The translations under genes and the position numbers were made by a program. Shown here piece after piece: positions 1 through 12,068 of a stretch of 64,000 nucleotides of DNA. A model generated the notes under the pieces. That model saw nothing but the letters and a program-made list of their open reading frames with translations, did not search any database and was not told the origin of the DNA. Within the stretch, counting starts at the first letter, position 1. Each line of letters begins with the position of its first letter. Origin of the DNA: Monilinia fructicola (taxonomy: Eukaryota; Ascomycota; Leotiomycetes; Helotiales; Sclerotiniaceae); NCBI GenBank assembly GCA_008692225.1, contig VICG01000016.1, forward strand, positions 1,012,001 through 1,076,000, given 5' to 3'.

Positions 1-2
1 GT

Positions 3-3000
3 TCTCTTATGGCTCAATGGCCAACTGAAATCCTAGTTGCTCCTACAGGTACAGGTTGCTGGTCATACATCGATGTTCAGAATGCCATTGATACAGCTCA
101 ACCCAGTTTCACTATTTGGTTTCGAAATAAGGAATTTAAGAAGCATATTCTACTAATACAGGCAGCTCTCGACAATATACATCCGATCGATTGTACCACC
201 GCACATACATGGATTGATCATGTGAAACCTACCACCAGCAAATATAATCCGTTACCCACTTACATAGCGCTCATGGACCTTCTTCAAAACCATCCACCAT
301 CATTCATCAACAGCGAAAAGTTATTTAAGTTCGAATCACTCCTGATTACAAAGATTCTACCTTTCACCAACAATGATGACCAGTCGAAAGCATCGGAACT
401 CTTGCTAGAACTTATTCAACACACTTCTGGAAGCTTCGAGACTCAGTATTGCCGTCACTTCAAAGAAAGTGTAAATGCTTTGAAAGAGATACCATGTGCT
501 CAATTAGCTCCTTTAGCATTATCTTACGCGTTTTCAAATTGCTTGGAACAATGCCAGGCATTGGTAAGAACAATGTACCTCGGAATTCAAGAACAATTAA
601 TGTCTTCAATCGAAGTTTTCGGGAAAATAGAGAGCATGACTATGCTTCCGCGCCTGACTCACATCACAATTCTTTCTCTCCTCGCAGAATCCCATCCAAT
701 TCAGCTCTCGCGGGAATGGAGGCATGCAATTGTATGTTTTGGTCTCGTTCTAAGCACCCTGCAACGTTTAGAGCGTTTGGTAGCCTGTGAAGTCAATAGC
801 GCAGAGCTTCTCATGGAGCTGTCTAATCCAGGACACGAAGGATGGGACCCGTTCAAGTATCCGGATCGGTTGCTTCTCGAATTAGAGAATGGAATACTCA
901 TACGAAAAGATCAAGCCCGTATCAGCAAGGAAATGATTGACCCATCATCTGGTGCAAATTCGGCAATGCAGTTAAATATGGGGCTTGGCAAGTCTTCCGT
1001 TATTGTTCCAACTGTGGCATGTGCACTGGCAGACAAGACAAAATTATGTCGTGTGGTAGTTCTGCGTGCATTATCTAAGCAGATGATGAGGTTGCTAGTG
1101 AATAAGCTTGGCGGTATGATCAATCGTCGTATCTTCTTCCTTCCAATCTCACGCGCACTTCAAATGAATGTCGAGGAGGCAGAACAGCTGCGAGAGATCT
1201 ATGAGACTTGTATGAATTCTGGTGGCGTGCTACTCGTGCAACCAGAACATCTACTATCACTCGAGTTGATGGGTCTTGAGATGGTGCTTTCAGGCGGCAA
1301 AAGCGCCAATGTTGGTAGAATTATCAATGATACTCAAGCATGGTTGTTCAAAAACTCGCGGGATGTTTTGGATGAGAGTGATGAGATATTAAATGTGCGC
1401 TATGAGCTGATCTATACCGTTGGTCGACAACAACCTATTGACCTTGCTCATAAGCGCTGGATGTTGGTTCAGCGGGTGTTGGCGGTAATGAGTGACTGCG
1501 TTCAAGCTGTTGCTAAGCGATATGACTATGGTCTTGAGTTAGAAGGCTTGCCTCAAAATGGTGAATTTGCGCGTTTACGAATCTTACAACCCAGCGTCGG
1601 TGATATACTTATTGAGCAGATGGCGCGCCATATTCTTGATCAAGGGCTTCCTGCTTTATCTTTCTTTCGCTTTACAAAGACTGATAGAGATACCCTTTTT
1701 CGATTTATAACAGATCCGAAGTTGGATGAAAAAGAATACTTGGGCGTTATGCAAATGGCGTTCACTAATAAATCGGTAGAGAAAGATAGTACTAATGACG
1801 ACATCAAGAAGAGCCTGCTACTTCTCCGAGGTCTTTTCGCACATGGGACTCTACAGTTTACCTTTTCAAAAAGATTCCGTGTGGATTTTGGTTTAGACTT
1901 GAAACGATCATCTCTGGCAGTTCCATACCACGGGAAAGATCTTCCTGCGGCTCGATCTGAGTTCAGTCACCCAGAAACGACCATTGTTCTGACTTGTCTT
2001 TCTTATTATTACGAGGGTCTATCAGAAAGTCAAGCAATGGAATGTTTCAAGCAACTTTTTAAATCGGATAATAGTCAAGGCGAATATGAGAAATGGACCA
2101 GAAATTGCCCCAATGTTGGATCTAGATTTAAGCAATTAAGTGGTGTCAATCTCAGCCACCTCAGCCAGTGGTCCGAAAATGTATACACAAATTTGAGGAG
2201 ATCCAAAGAAATGATCGATTTCTATCTTTGTCATCTAGTTTTTCCTAAAGAGATGAAGGAATTCCCAAAGAAAATTTCTTCATCAGGCTGGGATATTGCT
2301 CAGACTAAAACGCATTCGCTCACTGGCTTCAGTGGAACAAATGACAGCAAGTATGTTTTGCCACTCTCTATACAACAACGAGACCTCCCTGAACAACTTT
2401 CAACAAACGCAGAAGTGCTTGCATGCTTGTTACGGCCCGAAAATACATTCGATTTTAGCATTAAGAGCGAGAAATTCAATGCGGAAGTTCTCATTGATTT
2501 GGCGGTTACATCAAAGCTTACAGTGAGAGTGATACTTGATGTGGGTGCACAAGTTTTGGAACTAAGAAATGAAGAAGTTGCTAGTAGATGGCTATCAAAA
2601 CTTCGTGGTACTGAAGTTCAAGCAGCTGTGTTTTTTGATTCTTCCGATGAACTTTGTATCCTGAACCATGATGGAGAAACGGAGCTACTCAGTGTCTCAC
2701 CATTTGCTAAACAGATGGACCGATGTGTGATTTATCTTGATGAGGCCCATACTCGAGGAACAGACTTGAAGCTGCCAGTCGATTTTCGTGCTATTGTTAC
2801 TCTTGGGCCCGATCTGAATAAAGATCGGCTCACACAAGGTAAGTCCTATTTTATGCTACAGATGAGAATGTCCCTGACAAATCTATAGCATGTATGCGGA
2901 TGAGAAAATTGGGAAAGGGTCAGTCCGTTATATTTTGTGCGCCAAAGGAAATTCAACGAAAAATCCTAGAATGCACCCACATGACTCAGTCTGACCAAAT

Positions 3001-4174
3001 CGAAGTCAAGCACGTGCTTTTGTGGTCTATCAAGAATACCCTAAAAAATGTCCACAAATGTGTTCTGCCTTGGGCAATTCAAGGAAAGCGTCATTACGAA
3101 AGACTTCAGGCTTTGAACGCAAGCCCCGGTATAATACCAGATTCTGTCCAGGAACCCGAAGCACAAACTTTGGAAGAGAGATACGGACTGGGGAAAGATA
3201 AATCCGATGAGAGCTGGCTGGCCGATACAACGCCTAGTACAGGTATGAAATATGCTACTGAACTTTCAAGTATTCGCGACAAATGTTCCGAGTTTGGCTT
3301 TACTTCTTTTGCCGGTGCCAATTTGCATGAGGAGCAAGAACGTGAATTGCAGCCTGAGAAAGAAGTGGAGGTACAGGCTAAACATGCTCCTTCTGTCCCA
3401 GCTCTTACTCATATTCTACACCCTGACATTAAAGCCCTTGTTTTGAAAGGCACTATGACCCAAGGCCTCTCGAGCGGGTTTCTACCTGCTTTTGCTCTTT
3501 TTGGCTCTACGTCTGCAAAGAGTTATTTTGATACTTCCAAGTGGCCAGGAGGTCTTTGGATCACAAGAGACTATAAAGATACAGTGGGTATGAGTCAGTT
3601 CGACGATCAAGATTCCTTTCTACGCCCTGCTCATTGGATCGTGACTTTCAAGCAAGGGCGCGAAACTTGCTGTGTAATTTTCAGTCCTTTCGAAATTCAG
3701 GAATTACGTCCTCTAATTGAAAAGTACAAGAAAGTCACGCTGAGCATCTACTCTCCACGCCTGAGCCTCTCTTTACGATCATTCGAGAACCTCGATATCC
3801 ACACAGTTCCGCGCTTGCCATCATCATGGACCATCCCGTCCACTATTATGCAACTCAATCTTTTTGCTGGACAGTTGTATCTTCGAAGCTACAACGAGTA
3901 TATTCACCTCTGTCAATTTCTGGGGCTTTGTTATCGTGCGGTCCAAAATGATGATATCAGAATTGCCTTTGATAATTTTGTGCATGTTTCAAGTCGCGCT
4001 GCATTTGATCCGGTCATGAAGAAGGTGTGTCCTTTCGAAGAAAGTCCTGTTGGGTTCCTACAAAGGGTGTTTGCGTTGAGACGAAAAGGACAGAGCTTCG
4101 AGGACTCCCACATGGGTAAGATTTTGAATGGAGAATTGCTGAAGAGGGAGGATTTCGAGGAAGTACACGACTAG
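3..4174 (+). CDS. DUF3638/DUF3645-family giant protein, C-terminal part (5' end outside window)
   Basis: The reading frame is open from the window edge. About 1,370 residues are visible, joined across a 50-bp intron at 2839-2888 (GTAAGT...ATAG; the codon is split after its first base). A P-loop-like MGLGKSSVIVP lies near visible residue 323, followed by LDESDEIL and, near residue 910, YLDEAHTRGTDLKLP. This helicase-like layout is what I know from the DUF3638-DUF3645 family of roughly 3,000-residue fungal and protist proteins. Databases tentatively label that family ubiquitinyl hydrolase, and its function is not established. The C-terminal half contains acidic and low-complexity linkers around residues 1030-1100. 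The frame is uninterrupted over 4.1 kb, unlike many genes further along. The stop at 4172-4174 fits the usual family ending. The family call is firm; biochemical function is not assigned. Confidence 0.85.
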
Positions 4175-4183
4175 AAGTTAAGT

Positions 4184-4461
4184 TTGGCCATTATTCAAAA
4201 GGCTATCTTCAATTCGGAATCTCTGGGTATCATGCTTCTAAGAAAATTCGATAAGCAGATGGTAGAATGGCATGGACGCGAAAAGCTGATTTTTTTCCTG
4301 TACGCAATTACCAAAATGACTGAGCAATCCAGAAACCTAAAATCTCAATATGTGAATGAGAAATTGTACCCTGACAAATGCCTTACCTCAAAGTCGCTTG
4401 ACCTCTTATTTACCTCTTTCTACAATCATAAAGAAACCGCTGTCTACCAGATTCGAATACA
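4184..4461 (+). other. Coding-like open stretch downstream of the DUF3638 gene, unassigned
   Basis: This is an open frame of about 90 codons with normal amino-acid composition. It contains AIIQKAIFNSESLGIMLLRK and further on QMVEWHGREKLIFFLYAITK, and it ends at a good donor-like GTAAGA at 4462. No second exon could be found. It begins ten bases after the upstream stop. It could be a small separate gene, a remnant exon or chance. I recognise no family. Confidence 0.2.
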
Positions 4462-5330
4462 GGTAAGAATCTCCAATTTCCACCCCCCAATGATCCCAAT
4501 AGCGACAGAATCAGCCATAGAGTCTGAAATTCCAAAAATCAACCTGGCAAAATGATAATAGAAATCCACTCTGGTACATACTCACTACAGTCATTCCAGT
4601 CCCGATACACATCATGTCACCCAACTATTCAGTGTCCACCACGCACGCAAACGTTAGATAGATCACAGCTCTTCGATTAATCCCAAATCTCCATGTATAC
4701 CCCGGCAAATTCTTCCCGTATCCCCATCCCCATCGCATTTAATCCAACCCCCTCCCTCGCACTACCGAGCTTTCATACCCTTACACCTCCCATCCACCCA
4801 GTATTCATCCACCCAACCCACCTCTCAAATCCTTCTTCTACCTCAATCAATCAATCAATCAATCCCACAACCCCACGCACGAATCAACCCCAAGCTCGTA
4901 GGTCCACGTGAACCACTCTTTCCTTCATCCCTCCGCTGATCGTGTCTCCGGCCTCCGCTTTCGACTGATGCGCATACAGAGCCGCATACGTACACCGCAC
5001 CACACATCTGCGCAGAATACGAGGACCATCGTCGATCCATAGTCTACGCGCGCTGCATTCTTTGCATCCAGTGTCGGCTTCTTTTCTGGTTGCTAAAGTG
5101 CTATCATGCTTGGGCGAGGTATGGTTTTCCCTTGGGGCGGAATTTGGGGCTGGGTTCTGAATTCTCTTGTTTTCACGTGCACGCGCACGCGCACGTGCAT
5201 GGGAATGGGGAAGGGAGCAGTAACCTAATACCATATGCATACCACTTCTCGCCACACAACCCTCTCATCCTCAATCCAGAAATCCAAAAATTCACCATCC
5301 AGACTTGGTTTTCCACCTTCCTACCCTCCT

Positions 5331-5395
5331 TTCTTCCTTCCTTCCTTTCTTCCTTCCTTCCTTTCTTCCTTCCTTCCTTCCTTCCTTCCCTCCTT
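5331..5395 (+). repeat. (TTCC)n microsatellite
   Basis: A pure pyrimidine tract of TTCC units with occasional TTTC. Reading frames through it give only Phe/Leu/Pro/Ser runs and are not real proteins. Confidence 0.9.
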
Positions 5396-5479
5396 CAATT
5401 TCCCATCACCTACATCCGACTTGCATCATCCATCCCTCCCCTCTCCCTGTCCCACTTCCCCCTCATCCCTGAATCCGTA

Positions 5480-5518
5480 GTATACCCTATACCCCATACC
5501 CCATACCCCATACCCCCA
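5480..5518 (+). repeat. (ATACCCC)n short tandem repeat
   Basis: About five units of a 7-bp motif, ATACCCC with an initial ATACCCT variant. It is noncoding. Confidence 0.85.
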
Positions 5519-5587
5519 CCCTATCCCACATTTAATATCTAGGCGATCGCCATCCGAAGTTCGACAGGGTGGGTTAATATATCGTGG

Positions 5588-5635
5588 GTCATGTGTCGTG
5601 TGTCATGTGTCATGTGTCATGTATCATGTACCATG
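5588..5635 (+). repeat. (GTCATGT)n short tandem repeat
   Basis: About seven units of a 7-bp motif with single-base variants (GTCGTGT, ATCATGT, ACCATGT), directly upstream of the telomere-like tract. Confidence 0.85.
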
Positions 5636-5645
5636 TGCAAAATAC

Positions 5646-5688
5646 CATAACCATAACCACAACCCTAACCACAACCCTAACCACCCCA
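5646..5688 (+). repeat. Interstitial telomere-like tract
   Basis: Imperfect AACCCTAACC-type units occur: AACCATAACC, then AACCCTAACCAC twice. They resemble the ascomycete telomere unit CCCTAA with CA interruptions. The tract is short and internal, so it is at most a degenerate relic. Confidence 0.45.
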
Positions 5689-6385
5689 GTGTCCCACCAC
5701 TCCAGTAACCCAACATCGCCACACCCGCACGATGCAAAAGCCCCCAACGCAAAAAAAAAAGTCAGCAGACGAAAACCCCAATGTCCAAAAGATGTCGTGA
5801 TGTTGGCCGTGGGATTGGTTTCGCTTGGATCTTTGATTGATGGATTAATTGATGGATGGATTGATGGCGTTTGATGGATCATGTAGGGTCACGAGGGAAA
5901 AGTTAGGTTTCGGTTTCGGCGGGTGTTGTTGGTATTGAGCGGTATGATGAGGGGGGAGTCTGATTGGTAGGAATGGGAATGGGTGAAAGGAGAAAAAGAA
6001 AAGGTACTAGGATCAATATCCATGCAAGCAAGTGCAAAAGGGAACACCTATATGTAAATGTAAATGTAAATGCAGTGTTTTAATTTTCAAAGCTATCGAA
6101 ATATGTACATATGCACCATCTACCTGAATGTATCTGCAAAGAAAAGGGTATGAGTGGAGTTAAAACTCTTTCACGAGAACAGCAATGTAAGCTAGGTATC
6201 CCGCAGAATAAGGTCGTGAATCCTGAATGCCCAAAAGAAAAGTATCCCATAATCTCGTGAATTATTTCGCCGTGTCCTATGCATCATCGTGGTTTCCTCA
6301 CATCTATGCATCGAATTCAACGGTCGTACTTGCCTCCGCCGTGTCGCACTTGGCGTCACATGTAAAATTAAATCTGGCTTTGCAT

Positions 6386-9126
6386 TCAATATCGCTTTGT
6401 GATAGTGACATTGCTGGTAACGGGCGAGCCATCAATTGCCAAAAGAGCGAAATGGCCACCAACAACTGGACGAGCAATGAAGGGGCCCGACCAAAAGCTG
6501 TGGAACATTGTTAGCACGTTCTGTACAATAAGTGATTGAGAGATAGGAGTGAGTAGGAATCAACTTACTCAGAGGTTTGAGTATTGTAGAGATCCGTAAA
6601 GGCCCGGGTGGTGGGGGTGGTACCAATCCATTTGGCAAGCTTGGAGATGAACATGAACTTTGTAGAGGGAGATGAGATAGCTGCTGTCCACATTTCCCAG
6701 TCGGCTTTTTTTACGTATATTGTTAGTGATTGCGTCTTAGAACGAGATGATTTTGCAGTGGGAAACTTACATTTGGTGCCAACATTTCTTGAGTCAAGTT
6801 GAACACCATATACATTAGCAATAGTTGGATAATATGCGCTCTGCATGTCGTAGATTCGCTTTGGAACAAAATTGAGCTTCAACAGGGTATCTGCGTAGAG
6901 ATTATACAGAAGACCGTGTCCAGTGGGGTCTTGGTATGCCAACTTGGTATGTGCCGGAACAGCTGAAGTTGCTGGGACTACTGCCATTGTCTCCCACTGG
7001 GTGAGATAGTCGTGTGCGGTTTTGGTATAGTTTAACGCATCGCCTGAGTTTCCAGTCACGTTTGCGATCACGGACATAGCTTGAATTGCAATGATGCCTT
7101 TGAGAGCAAGATTGGTCTGGTTTGCGAGTGAACCCTGGAAGTCATCGGTAGAAAGTTGATTTGCTGGGATAAGAGCCTCGGCGATAAGGAAACTAGTCCA
7201 TTGTTTGAGTATATTGTAATGTTGCTTCAAGTATGCTGTGTCTGAAGCATGTTGAGAGTAAGCGAGAGTCATGATAATCATATTCCCACATTCTTCAAGA
7301 GGCATAGGTTCTGTATATTGTTAGCTGACAACCATGTTCCATATGTACCGAGAGAAAAAATACCTCCATCACCAGTTGGATGTCCAATAGCACGTGGATA
7401 ATTGGCGCCTAGATCATGTATAGCATATTGCTGAGGGAAGTGACCAGCTTCTTGATTCTCAAAAAGAGGGTCAAGCATATATTTCAAAAGAACAGGATTT
7501 GAGTAAAGGAAGATAGGCATGGCTGGGGAAGATAACATCAACAGTTTGCGTGTTTCCATCCGAACTAATTTCTTTGAGAAAGTAATATGGTTTGTCCGAG
7601 GTTCCACAGAGTTGAACGGCTCCAAAAGCTTGGCGAGCAGAGAGGGAGGTGATTGTTAGGTAATCTTGACCGCCAGCTGCAAGCGAATCCACAGCAAATT
7701 TGTGATCCCAAACGCCCCATTTGTTGACCCAGTCATTATAAAAGTCGGTGACCTGGTCAGAATTAGAATAATAAGATGGCAAAATCGATGTGATACACAT
7801 ACCAAAGAGATGTCCGAATTCCAGTAACTTGTCCATAATGATGGAACATTTTTCAATCCACCATCTCCAAGGAAATAGATGGCATTTTTTTGAGCATGAA
7901 CAATGGTATAAAGAGTATCAACGGGTGTGTTGCCAACGTTACCGAGGTTATTGGAAAATGCGAACACTGGCCAAGCATCTTGGATCGCTCTGTACACTGT
8001 ATCCTGGGTGTTTGGAAGAGCACCATTAGTTAAGAAGTTTTGACGAACGATGGTATCCTGTCCTGATTGATACGTCATTCCATTGACAGCCTTAGTGGAC
8101 CAAAGCCAATATCCCCAGTGAGCTTGATCATCTGCATAATCGGCGTTGAATTCACTCTGGGTCTGTCTCCAGCTTCTGTGAGAGGCGATCCCATCATTAA
8201 CGGTGTAGCTACAGAAATCAATATGGAACTTCTCGAAATGGGGTCGAGATTGGGAATACTAACTTCCATTGCGCGGTATCAGTGTTATGGATGGATGTCC
8301 ATTCTGTATTGTTGATGAGCAATAATTGTTATCCATGTAGGTTTAAGCTTACCCGCAGATGTGTCACAATATAGATTAACCGCATGGGTAGAACCATCCA
8401 ATGATTTTACGGAAACATAAAGATATGAACCGATAACTGATTGTCGTCTAATATCATCTGGTGTGAGTGGGGATAGGAAAGTCACATTCATTGATACCTT
8501 TCCAGCTACAGTCATTAAAAACGTGGATCTGGTAGAAGTATACTCCATATGATCTTGAGTAACACTTGGGGGAGAGGAGCCGTTGATGGCTGGAGCGCCC
8601 ATCCATGTGTAAGTTGTGTTGTCCCTATGCAAATTTATGAGTCCTTCGCCTCGAAAAAAACAGGAGGAAAGTTGGATGAAGATTCACGTGGCAAAATCTC
8701 AAGCAACTTACACTTTGATGAGACCAGCCCAAGCTGTTACGGATCCAGAACTACCCGCAACACCCCCAGGTTGAGGTCCGCTATTCACTTTGTTAAAAAC
8801 GGATGTCATTTGACTATGTCAAAGTCTACGACTTACGCCCAGAAACGACTATATATGAATGTTAGCTTGAGTTTAAGATACTCTATAAGATACACCTACG
8901 GCCAATAGCCCGGGAGAATGCCACCACTAGCACCAACACTTCCAGCCTCTAACCAAGTATTCATGTATGGTGATTTAACTGCTCGATATCAGAACAACTG
9001 TCAGAACGAAGAGTTGTAATACATACCAGCTAAAGGTATTGCTGGTGGTCTGACGGGGCTGAATGTAGAACCAGAGACGAAACTAACAGCAGTGCCTAGC
9101 ACTCCCGTCAAAAGAGAAGTCTTCAT
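6386..9126 (-). CDS. gtaA: Secreted GtaA-type glutaminase (frameshifted in this sequence)
   Basis: Fungal extracellular glutaminase of the DUF4965/DUF5127/DUF1793 type, expected to hydrolyse glutamine to glutamate and ammonia outside the cell. Eleven exons on the minus strand give 717 residues once one lesion is allowed for (family about 690). The start at 9126 gives a signal peptide (MKTSLLTGVLGTAVSFVSG). Exons: 9126-9027, 8978-8900, 8848-8837, 8780-8712, 8624-8353, 8303-8264, 8208-7803, 7752-7364, 7310-6771, 6704-6569, 6497-6386. Hallmarks are HWGYWLWSTKAVNGMTYQSG, DWVNKWGVWDHKFAVDS, AIHDLGANYPRAIGHPTGDG, MPLEECGNMI and the C-terminal ARPVVGGHFALLAIDG. In exon 8 the frame breaks at GGGG 7524-7527: one base too many, between VDVIFP and AMPIFLYSNP. 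All intron phases agree if that base is removed. Family call firm; the break may be a sequencing error or a real null allele. Confidence 0.9.
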
Positions 9127-10839
9127 TTTGATAGTTTTCAAAGAAGATTTCAGTACTAATCAAAGCTCGAAGGCACTGCAAGAGAGTTGAAGGGAAAGTT
9201 ATGTTTATGGATCAAGGATAGATGAAAAAAGTCGATGTGTATGTAGTTGTAGAAAGTACGGGGACGAAGGGAGTTAGGAACCTCTTTTGTAGAACCCGGC
9301 AGGAAATTGATGGGCTCAAAAGAGGGGTATTGTTAGTAAGTTGTGAATGATACTTTCGAATAATGGCTGCAAAACATGCGAATGATAGATTCCATTCAGG
9401 GATTGAGGAATGTGCGAATGATCTATCTAAGGGACTGGTGTTCACGTCAAAGAAGAGACGATATGAGATGAATCTACGAGGGACTGCCATCATATGGATA
9501 TATAATTAATGGAGATTCACTCCTCTTTGGCTCAAAAGGCCCGAAGTTCAAGAGAATAGTTCTACCTGGAAACATCTTGGCTTGTTATCACAAGGTAAAT
9601 TAGATTCGAGCTCAAAATGCTATTAGTTGCAAACTATTTTGATGTTCATGGTCATGTTGCGCCCCAAGCCCCTGGTGAGATCTGATCGCATCCCAGAATA
9701 TGTGGGTGATGAGAAGCATATTCCTTGACCCTGTATTACGCTACATTATTAGTTAGTAGCAAATAGCCTAATGGCAAGGGTTGACTCTTGGATCGCGTAA
9801 GATGAAGAGCCAAATAACATAAAGAAACTATCCAAAAGGAAAAAGAAAAAAGCAGGCATGTTATTCGTCTCAACCTCAAGTGTTAAATAATCTAAGTGGA
9901 GAATTTGAAAAATTCCGTGAACTCAAACAAATTTAAGGCTTTCCATAGCAAGTATGTATTGTAATATAGTCACCTTTTCCTTGAAAGGATTTCGGGATCA
10001 TTATAACGTGGCATTCATGAGGCATGAGAGTTTGCTAAAAAAAAATCTCATATGTTCCGAAGAGAGCCGGTGTGTGGAGCAATCAAATTTATGAACCAAT
10101 AATTATATCACTTATAAAGGAAATGATCTACATCGCCGCTAGGTTTTAAGTCAACTGGCTATCTCGTCTTGTAGAGTCGACTCAAAACATATGGGGATCA
10201 CGGAAAAAAGAAATTCTATACCAAAGCTCGGAATTCGGAAGATCTACCGACCTTCAAGTTTACTACCGGGGACTTGCGGGGTATAGGGCGAATGATTGGG
10301 TCTGAGTCGTGTTGTAGAAATGATAATCTCCGCGTGAGGTTACTTGTGTTTATATGTACTCGGAGACCAACTACAACATGGTCGCTTGACCGAAGCATGT
10401 GCAAAATAAGTGATTGAGACTCATTCTTGTCATACATGTGTAATCATCTGTTATCAACCTCATCCAACATCATTTAGATGAAGAAATATATAATGTAACA
10501 TTTTAGCAGTAATACTTACTGCTTTCGATTCGTACGATTAGTACAAATCATTGCATATGAAGAAATAAAAACAGATTGCGACATGCACGATGGGTTTTGC
10601 AGAGATGAACGGAGATCATATCATTTCTGACTGTAGCCAAGTACTTTTGAGTGTCAAGCCCAATGTAGCGGTCACTCATACACCACACCAGGTACGCAAT
10701 TGAATATTTAGCCTGAAGTTGGAATCGTGATTGCTGCGCAGGTACTCCCGGCAAATACGACGTCTGAGCGAGAGTTCATTGGATGATTGGGAAGGGTTGA
10801 GAAGAATGAAAGGTAAAGCAAGGACAATGACAAGGACAA

Positions 10840-10911
10840 GGACTATAGCTGTGACTGTAACTGTGATTGTGACTGTGACTGTGACTGCGATTGCGACTGT
10901 GACTGTGACTG
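10840..10911 (+). repeat. (GTGACT)n hexanucleotide repeat
   Basis: About a dozen units of TGTGAC with variants (TGTAAC, TGTGAT, TGCGAT). The frame through it reads only Thr-Val/Ile dipeptides, which is not a credible protein. Confidence 0.85.
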
Positions 10912-11436
10912 ATCAGTGCAGTGATGATGAGAGTGAGAGTATCAGATCAGATGTTGTGAACATCGCATTGTGTAGCAGAATGCATCATAAATGCCCAAAC
11001 AGCATGAATCCTGAGTCCAAAAGTAACCTTAAAGGTTATTGTAAACTTTACCAAAAGTTTGTCAAATTTGGTAAAAAAAATCTTCTTCATTTGTATTAAC
11101 GTTAGCATTTGTTGAATCCTATCAAACTCTTTTGAACAAACTTCATTAAACTTTGATGATCTTAATTGAACTTTACGATTTTTTGTCCAGTTGAAGAATC
11201 AAGTTGAAGGATCAAGCAAGAAAGAAAGAAAGAGGCATTGGCAGCCAGCATTGACAGATTGACGGGTTGAAGCAGTGAAGCAGTGAAGCATTGAAGAATC
11301 AAGGAGAGAGGGAGAAAGAATACCACGATACAATCACGTGATCAGTAAGCTCATGCTTATGTAATGTATGCTAACAGCCAAGATTGATATAGTTTAGCTG
11401 GAGGCAACCTGGAAGTCTTAATTACATTTCACATTC

Positions 11437-11693
11437 TACTTGGCGTTTGTTTTGGGTCAATGCCGGGCTAAAAATCAACTGAAAATGTAACTTATTTTAA
11501 AAAATTATAATAAATTAACAAATCTATTAAAAATTATAAATAATGCTTTATAGTATTATTAAGTTAAAAAATAAACCTTTAGTATATTTCAATTCTTGAA
11601 AATGGAAGTTTTATAATATATAAAAAAGAATTTAAAATATATATACTTTTTGTAGATTTTTAGCCTGGCATTGACCCAAAACAACGCCAAGTA
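11437..11693 (+). mobile_element. MITE copy 1, TIR element flanked by TA
   Basis: This 253-bp AT-rich element has no coding capacity. It starts CTTGGCGTT and ends AACGCCAAG, with terminal inverted repeats of about 37 bp, and it sits between TA dinucleotides (11437-11438 and 11692-11693). A second, clearly homologous copy lies at 28856-29110, and the internal AT-rich sequence also aligns between them. The left TIR carries one extra T. TA flanks suggest mobilisation by a Tc1/mariner- or Fot1-like transposase, none of which is encoded in the window. The MITE nature follows from structure and copy number; superfamily is inferred. Confidence 0.85.
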
Positions 11694-11739
11694 TATTCCA
11701 TATATAATAAATATATCATCTACGGTCTAACTATCTAAA

Positions 11740-11746
11740 TGTCTCT

Positions 11747-11777
<31 letters not shown>

Positions 11778-12068
11778 TCTATTCTATTTATCTATTTATC
11801 TATTTATCTATTTATCTATTTATTCTATTTATTCTATTATTCTATATTATTCTATTATTCTATTATTCTATTATTCTATTTATTCTATTTATTCTATTTA
11901 TTCTATTTATTCTATTTATTCTATTTATTCTATTTATTCTATTTATTCTATTTATTCTATTTATTCTATTTTTCTATTCTATTTATCTACTTGTCTACTT
12001 GTCTACTATCTACCTGTTTATTTATCTATTTATCTACCTGTCTACCTGTCCACTATCTACTATCTACC
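11740..12068 (+). repeat. Long (TTTATTCTA)-type microsatellite
   Basis: About 330 bp of TTTA and CTATTTATT units, with a GTCTACCT variant at the 3' end. It begins about 50 bp after the MITE. Frames through it read Phe/Tyr/Leu/Ile runs only. Confidence 0.9.

Larger units (their letters stand above)
4556..6385. other. Intergenic region rich in simple repeats
   Basis: No gene is supported here. Apparent open frames are made of low-complexity repeats: CAAT near 4848, CACGCG near 5175, TTCC at 5331-5395, ATACCCC at 5480-5518, GTCATGT at 5588-5635, telomere-like CCCTAA units at 5646-5688, and ATGTAA near 6050. The stretch separates the 3' ends of two convergent genes. Confidence 0.6.

Noticed and set aside
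5090..5542. 150-codon open frame with Phe/Leu/Pro/Ser runs
   Set aside because: Mostly translation of the TTCC microsatellite.
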